Positions 6,118-8,212 of a stretch of DNA of 8,212 nt are shown here, one piece after another; position 1 is the first letter of the stretch, and each line of letters begins with the position of its first letter. Under the pieces are notes generated by a model that saw only the letters and a list, made by a program, of their open reading frames with translations, was not told where the DNA came from and ran no database searches. Location of the stretch: contig JAHFQD010000016.1 in the NCBI GenBank assembly GCA_023266455.1, positions 1 through 8,212 on the forward strand. Reading direction: 5' to 3'. The DNA is from Candidatus Muproteobacteria bacterium (GTDB lineage: Bacteria; Pseudomonadota; Gammaproteobacteria; Acidiferrobacterales; Sulfurifustaceae). The translations under genes and the position numbers were made by a program.

Positions 6118-6951
6118 TTAATTTTTAATCGCTACCCAAATCTCCACACTTCCCATCCCCGTTCTCGAATCGAAATCTTCCCCATACCGCTCGAAGTTCG
6201 GCGCGTCGGCGACTTCGTGACCGGATTCAGGGAGCCAGGTGCTCCAAATGGTGTGATGGGTGCGGCGGATGTCGGAGATGTGGCCGCGGTGTTTGAAGAC
6301 GGCGTAGCGTTGCTCGGGAATTCGTACGCGGTTCCATTTTTCCGGTAGGCGCGAGAAATCGGCGACTTCGACGCCGCACAAATAATCGAAATTTCCTTCG
6401 TCGTCGCCGTTGTAGCGCACGCCGTAGGCGACGTTGCCGAGTTGGCCGGGGAGTTTGCCGAAGTCGGGTAGGAAGCGTTGCCACTGCGAGGGAATCGCGG
6501 CGCTGTTTTCGCAGTCGTAGCGTTCGTTCAAGCCGGCGATGAGCAGCGGTTTGCTGTTCACAAAACGCGGCGGTTCGAGATCTTTAAGAAGGGTTTGGTC
6601 CATGGTGATGGCCTCCACGAGTTCGAGGTTGTCGAGATTTCCGCGCGCACGGATCGCTTCGGGGGGATGCCCGAATTGATCGTGGAACGCGCGGGTGAAT
6701 GCCTCGTGGGAACCGTATCCGGCGTCGAGCGCCACGGCGAGAATGTCCGGCGCGCCGTTAACGAGCGCGTGCGCGGCTTGCGTTAATCGTCGAACGCGCA
6801 CGTACGCCATCACCGAACGCCCGGTGGCGATGCCGAACGCACGTGTGATGTGGAAACGCGAAACGCCGGCGACGTCCGCCACGTCTTCTAGCGTAATGTC
6901 GTCCGCGAAATGCGATTCGATAAACCACAGTGCTTTGCCGACCGCGTTCAT
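6118..6951 (-). CDS. AraC-family regulator with GyrI-like ligand-binding domain
   Basis: A 277-residue cytosolic transcription regulator. The DNA-binding AraC/XylS domain is at the N-terminus: a first helix-turn-helix around residues 20-41 (LEDVADVAGVSRFHITRAFG) and a second around 69-91 (DILAVALDAGYGSHEAFTRAFHDQFG), ending in the usual FGHPPEAIR. From about 125 to the end is a GyrI-like (Rob/TipAS/BmrR-type) effector-binding domain, ending in FERYGEDFDSRTGMGSVEIWVAIK. This Rob-like arrangement is common in small-molecule or drug-sensing regulators, but the ligand is unknown. I chose ATG 6951 because AGGA (6957-6960) sits 5 nt upstream; the frame extends to a GTG at 6963 with no better ribosome site and would add only 4 residues. 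It starts 8 nt after the stop of the YHYH gene, so the two may be co-transcribed. Its 3' end is followed by an intrinsic terminator. Confidence 0.92.
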   Translation of the reverse strand: MNAVGKALWFIESHFADDITLEDVADVAGVSRFHITRAFGIATGRSVMAYVRVRRLTQAAHALVNGAPDILAVALDAGYGSHEAFTRAFHDQFGHPPEAIRARGNLDNLELVEAITMDQTLLKDLEPPRFVNSKPLLIAGLNERYDCENSAAIPSQWQRFLPDFGKLPGQLGNVAYGVRYNGDDEGNFDYLCGVEVADFSRLPEKWNRVRIPEQRYAVFKHRGHISDIRRTHHTIWSTWLPESGHEVADAPNFERYGEDFDSRTGMGSVEIWVAIKN

Positions 6952-6954
6952 ACG

Positions 6955-6960
6955 AGTCCT
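6955..6960 (-). promoter_or_regulatory. Ribosome binding site of the AraC-type gene
   Basis: On the - strand AGGACT, with AGGA at 6960-6957, precedes the ATG at 6951 by 5 nt. It is what favours that ATG over the GTG at 6963. It touches the last base of the annotated YHYH stop codon (TGA at 6962-6960), so translation of the two genes could be coupled if the YHYH frame really runs that far. Confidence 0.6.
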
Positions 6961-8015
6961 CACGTAAGCATGGCGATAACGTTAACGAGGATCGAATCGG
7001 CGTATTTGATCGGAATTGTGCTATTGAAAAAATTATCGCGGAGGCGGCATACGTCGTCGCCCAGGTCCGTCCGGTGGGGTTGTCGAAAATCCTGCGGGCG
7101 ACGTTGTTCCGGTCCGCCGTTCTCACCGCGCGGTTCGTTCATCGCGCCACCTTCGGCGCGCATGGCCGTGCCTTTGAAGCAGCTGAGCGAGTAGGGGAAG
7201 GCGCGCGTCATATGGTAGTGGTACATCCGAACTGACTTGCCGTCCCAGTTGATGGTGTGGGCATGTCCATGACACACGTCGAGTTCGTTGTTGGTTAGTT
7301 CGAGGCCGTTCTCGCCGCGCAATCCATAAATTCCGAAACCATCGGCGGCGTAACCGACGAGGTCGCTGTGTTGGCCGCGTTTGCCGGCGTTGTCGATCAG
7401 ACAGTCGCTGGCGTTGTGATAGTGATACTGCCCTTGTTGTTGCGGATGGCCGGAACAGCGGTCTTGCACTTCGTGCGCCGGCGCGTCTTGCGAGTTGGCG
7501 TCGAGCGCGTCGAACAGCGCAACGCCGGTGAGCATGTAGCCGATGGGGCCCGGTCGCAAGCAATTCGGCGTCGCGGCTTCGGTTGGGTTCGCCGGAATGC
7601 GCATCAAAATAGTCTGTTCCGAAATTCGATTCGGATTGCGGTCGTAACGGTAAGCGGGATCGGTAGTCTGAATCGGAAACACGCCGGTCGAATGATTCGG
7701 TAACGCGTTGGTGGAGATGACACGCTTATCGCGGACGACGTCGAACGAAATTCTCGCCTGCGGCCAGCGCACGTCGCCTCGCACCGTCGGTTTTTGATTC
7801 GGGTACCAGTATTGGCCTTGTATCCATGGGCCGGCGGCCATGCGCGGCGCGTTGCCGTCGCGGCCTTGACCGCAGCGATAGACGTAGCCGGCGGTGGGTT
7901 GGGTGGCGACTTTGCCGTCGCCGAGGGGAAGGGCGTCGTTGGCGGAGGTGGTCGCGTGGATTGTAAGACCTATGAATATCGTTGCGGATATTCGTAGTGG
8001 GTGTTTTTTATTCAC
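6960..8015 (-). CDS. Secreted YHYH-domain protein
   Basis: A 351-residue protein with the YHYH domain (Pfam family of unknown function). Residues 1-25 are a signal peptide: NKKHPLR, a hydrophobic stretch (ISATIFIGLTI), and a likely cut after TSA, giving an exported mature protein. The domain shows GYMLTGVALFDALDA (159-173), QYHYH (196-200), GYAADGFGIYG (221-231), DVCHGHAHT (246-254), MYHYHMTRAFPYSLSCF (264-280), and cysteines at 187, 205, 248 and 278 that may form disulphides. The clustered histidines suggest metal binding, but no activity is established for the family. GTG 8015 was chosen because AAGGAG lies 6 nt upstream and it starts the signal peptide directly; the frame is open to 8141 but runs through a palindromic repeat. 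The last 60 or so residues are not YHYH-like, and the final 25 codons look noncoding, so the true end may be near 7033 in another frame. It precedes the AraC-type gene by 8 nt. Confidence 0.88.
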   Translation of the reverse strand: MNKKHPLRISATIFIGLTIHATTSANDALPLGDGKVATQPTAGYVYRCGQGRDGNAPRMAAGPWIQGQYWYPNQKPTVRGDVRWPQARISFDVVRDKRVISTNALPNHSTGVFPIQTTDPAYRYDRNPNRISEQTILMRIPANPTEAATPNCLRPGPIGYMLTGVALFDALDANSQDAPAHEVQDRCSGHPQQQGQYHYHNASDCLIDNAGKRGQHSDLVGYAADGFGIYGLRGENGLELTNNELDVCHGHAHTINWDGKSVRMYHYHMTRAFPYSLSCFKGTAMRAEGGAMNEPRGENGGPEQRRPQDFRQPHRTDLGDDVCRLRDNFFNSTIPIKYADSILVNVIAMLT

Positions 8016-8021
8016 GACTTT

Positions 8022-8027
8022 CTCCTT
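8022..8027 (-). promoter_or_regulatory. Ribosome binding site of the YHYH gene
   Basis: AAGGAG on the - strand, 6 nt before the GTG at 8015. It is a near-perfect Shine-Dalgarno sequence and decides the start of the YHYH gene against the longer open frame. The palindromic repeat at 8034-8077 ends 6 nt upstream of it, so the hairpin would sit close to the ribosome-binding region of the mRNA. Confidence 0.8.
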
Positions 8028-8033
8028 GTCATG

Positions 8034-8077
8034 CACCCCCTTACCCATGCCCTCTCCCCCGTGAATGGGGGAGAGGG
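8034..8077 (-). repeat. REP-like palindromic repeat, copy 2
   Basis: CCCTCTCCCCC (8050-8060) and GGGGGAGAGGG (8067-8077) make a perfect 11-bp stem around a 6-nt loop. Read on the - strand, the stem is followed by GCATGGGTAAGGGGGTG, which parallels the GCCGGGGTGAGGGGTG tail of copy 3. On the + strand five T follow (8080-8084), a terminator-like look, but no + strand gene runs into it. It lies in the 5' leader of the YHYH gene. A candidate TTGAAC -35-like box (8132-8127, - strand) lies in the A/T-rich 8078-8158 spacer, but no clear -10 partner was found. Confidence 0.75.
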
Positions 8078-8158
8078 GATTTTTATGTAGAGCGAGGAGA
8101 GGATTTTCTTTGAGAAAACCTTGCTCGTTCAAATCATTCAAAAGTTCGCTATATCACT

Positions 8159-8194
8159 CCCTCTCCCGCAGGGAGAGGGCCGGGGTGAGGGGTG
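8159..8194 (+). repeat. REP-like palindromic repeat, copy 3
   Basis: CCCTCTCCC (8159-8167), a GCA loop, and GGGAGAGGG (8171-8179) form a perfect 9-bp stem, followed by CCGGGGTGAGGGGTG (8180-8194). This is the cleanest copy of the repeat in the window and lies in the opposite orientation to copy 2, 81 bp away. The pair resembles a composite of inverted REP units. No T-run follows on the + strand. No REP-associated transposase (RAYT) gene is present in the window. Confidence 0.75.
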
Positions 8195-8212
8195 TAAACA
8201 GCTGTATGATCT

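Noticed and set aside
8050..8084. Hairpin plus five T as a + strand terminator
   Set aside because: No + strand gene leads into it, and the same palindrome recurs elsewhere as a dispersed repeat, so a repeat explains it better.
8016..8141. N-terminal extension of the YHYH protein to an ATG at 8141
   Set aside because: It would be translated through the palindromic repeat and would bury the signal peptide; the GTG at 8015 has a strong AAGGAG site.
1..8212. CRISPR array, tRNA, insertion sequence or phage attachment site
   Set aside because: No regularly spaced direct repeats, cloverleaf-like sequence, transposase or integrase coding region was seen on either strand.

Overview
The window reads as chromosomal DNA of a moderately GC-rich proteobacterium, most likely a gammaproteobacterium. 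Three things suggest this: the gene families, the repeated CCCTCTCCC/GGGAGAGGG palindromes typical of such genomes, and the mix of GTG and TTG starts. The species cannot be fixed from the sequence. No rRNA, tRNA, CRISPR array, transposase or plasmid/phage replication gene was seen.

Positions 1-4745, all on the + strand, are the distal part of an exopolysaccharide or other surface-glycan gene cluster. In order they are: the 3' end of a PssD/Alg14-like glycosyltransferase anchor subunit; its PssE/Alg13-like catalytic partner, starting on a TTG that overlaps the pssD stop; a NodU/TobZ-type O-carbamoyltransferase; a family 2 glycosyltransferase; and a full-length polyprenyl-phosphate glycosylphosphotransferase of the EpsB type, starting on a GTG that overlaps the stop before it. 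Together they could load the first sugar on the lipid carrier (glycosylphosphotransferase), extend the repeat unit (PssD/E, GT2) and carbamoylate it (NodU-like). A repeat with two hairpins separates the carbamoyltransferase from the GT2 gene.

Positions 4746-4996 are an intergenic stretch that looks richer in A+T. They are followed by a 356-residue gene of unknown family (4997-6067, +). It has the layout of a papain-like (NlpC/P60- or CHAP-like) cysteine hydrolase: a NCYSYA motif, a later HAAVV motif, an EF-hand-like loop between the two, and a tryptophan-rich C-terminus. This is the least explained gene in the window.

Positions 6118-8015 are on the - strand and converge on the orphan gene across an intrinsic terminator. 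A secreted YHYH-domain protein (GTG start at 8015) is followed 8 nt later by an AraC-type regulator with a GyrI-like ligand-binding domain (ATG start at 6951). The C-terminal tail of the YHYH protein looks like read-through in the wrong frame. Two oppositely oriented copies of the palindromic repeat lie upstream of the YHYH gene, one ending 6 nt before its Shine-Dalgarno sequence.
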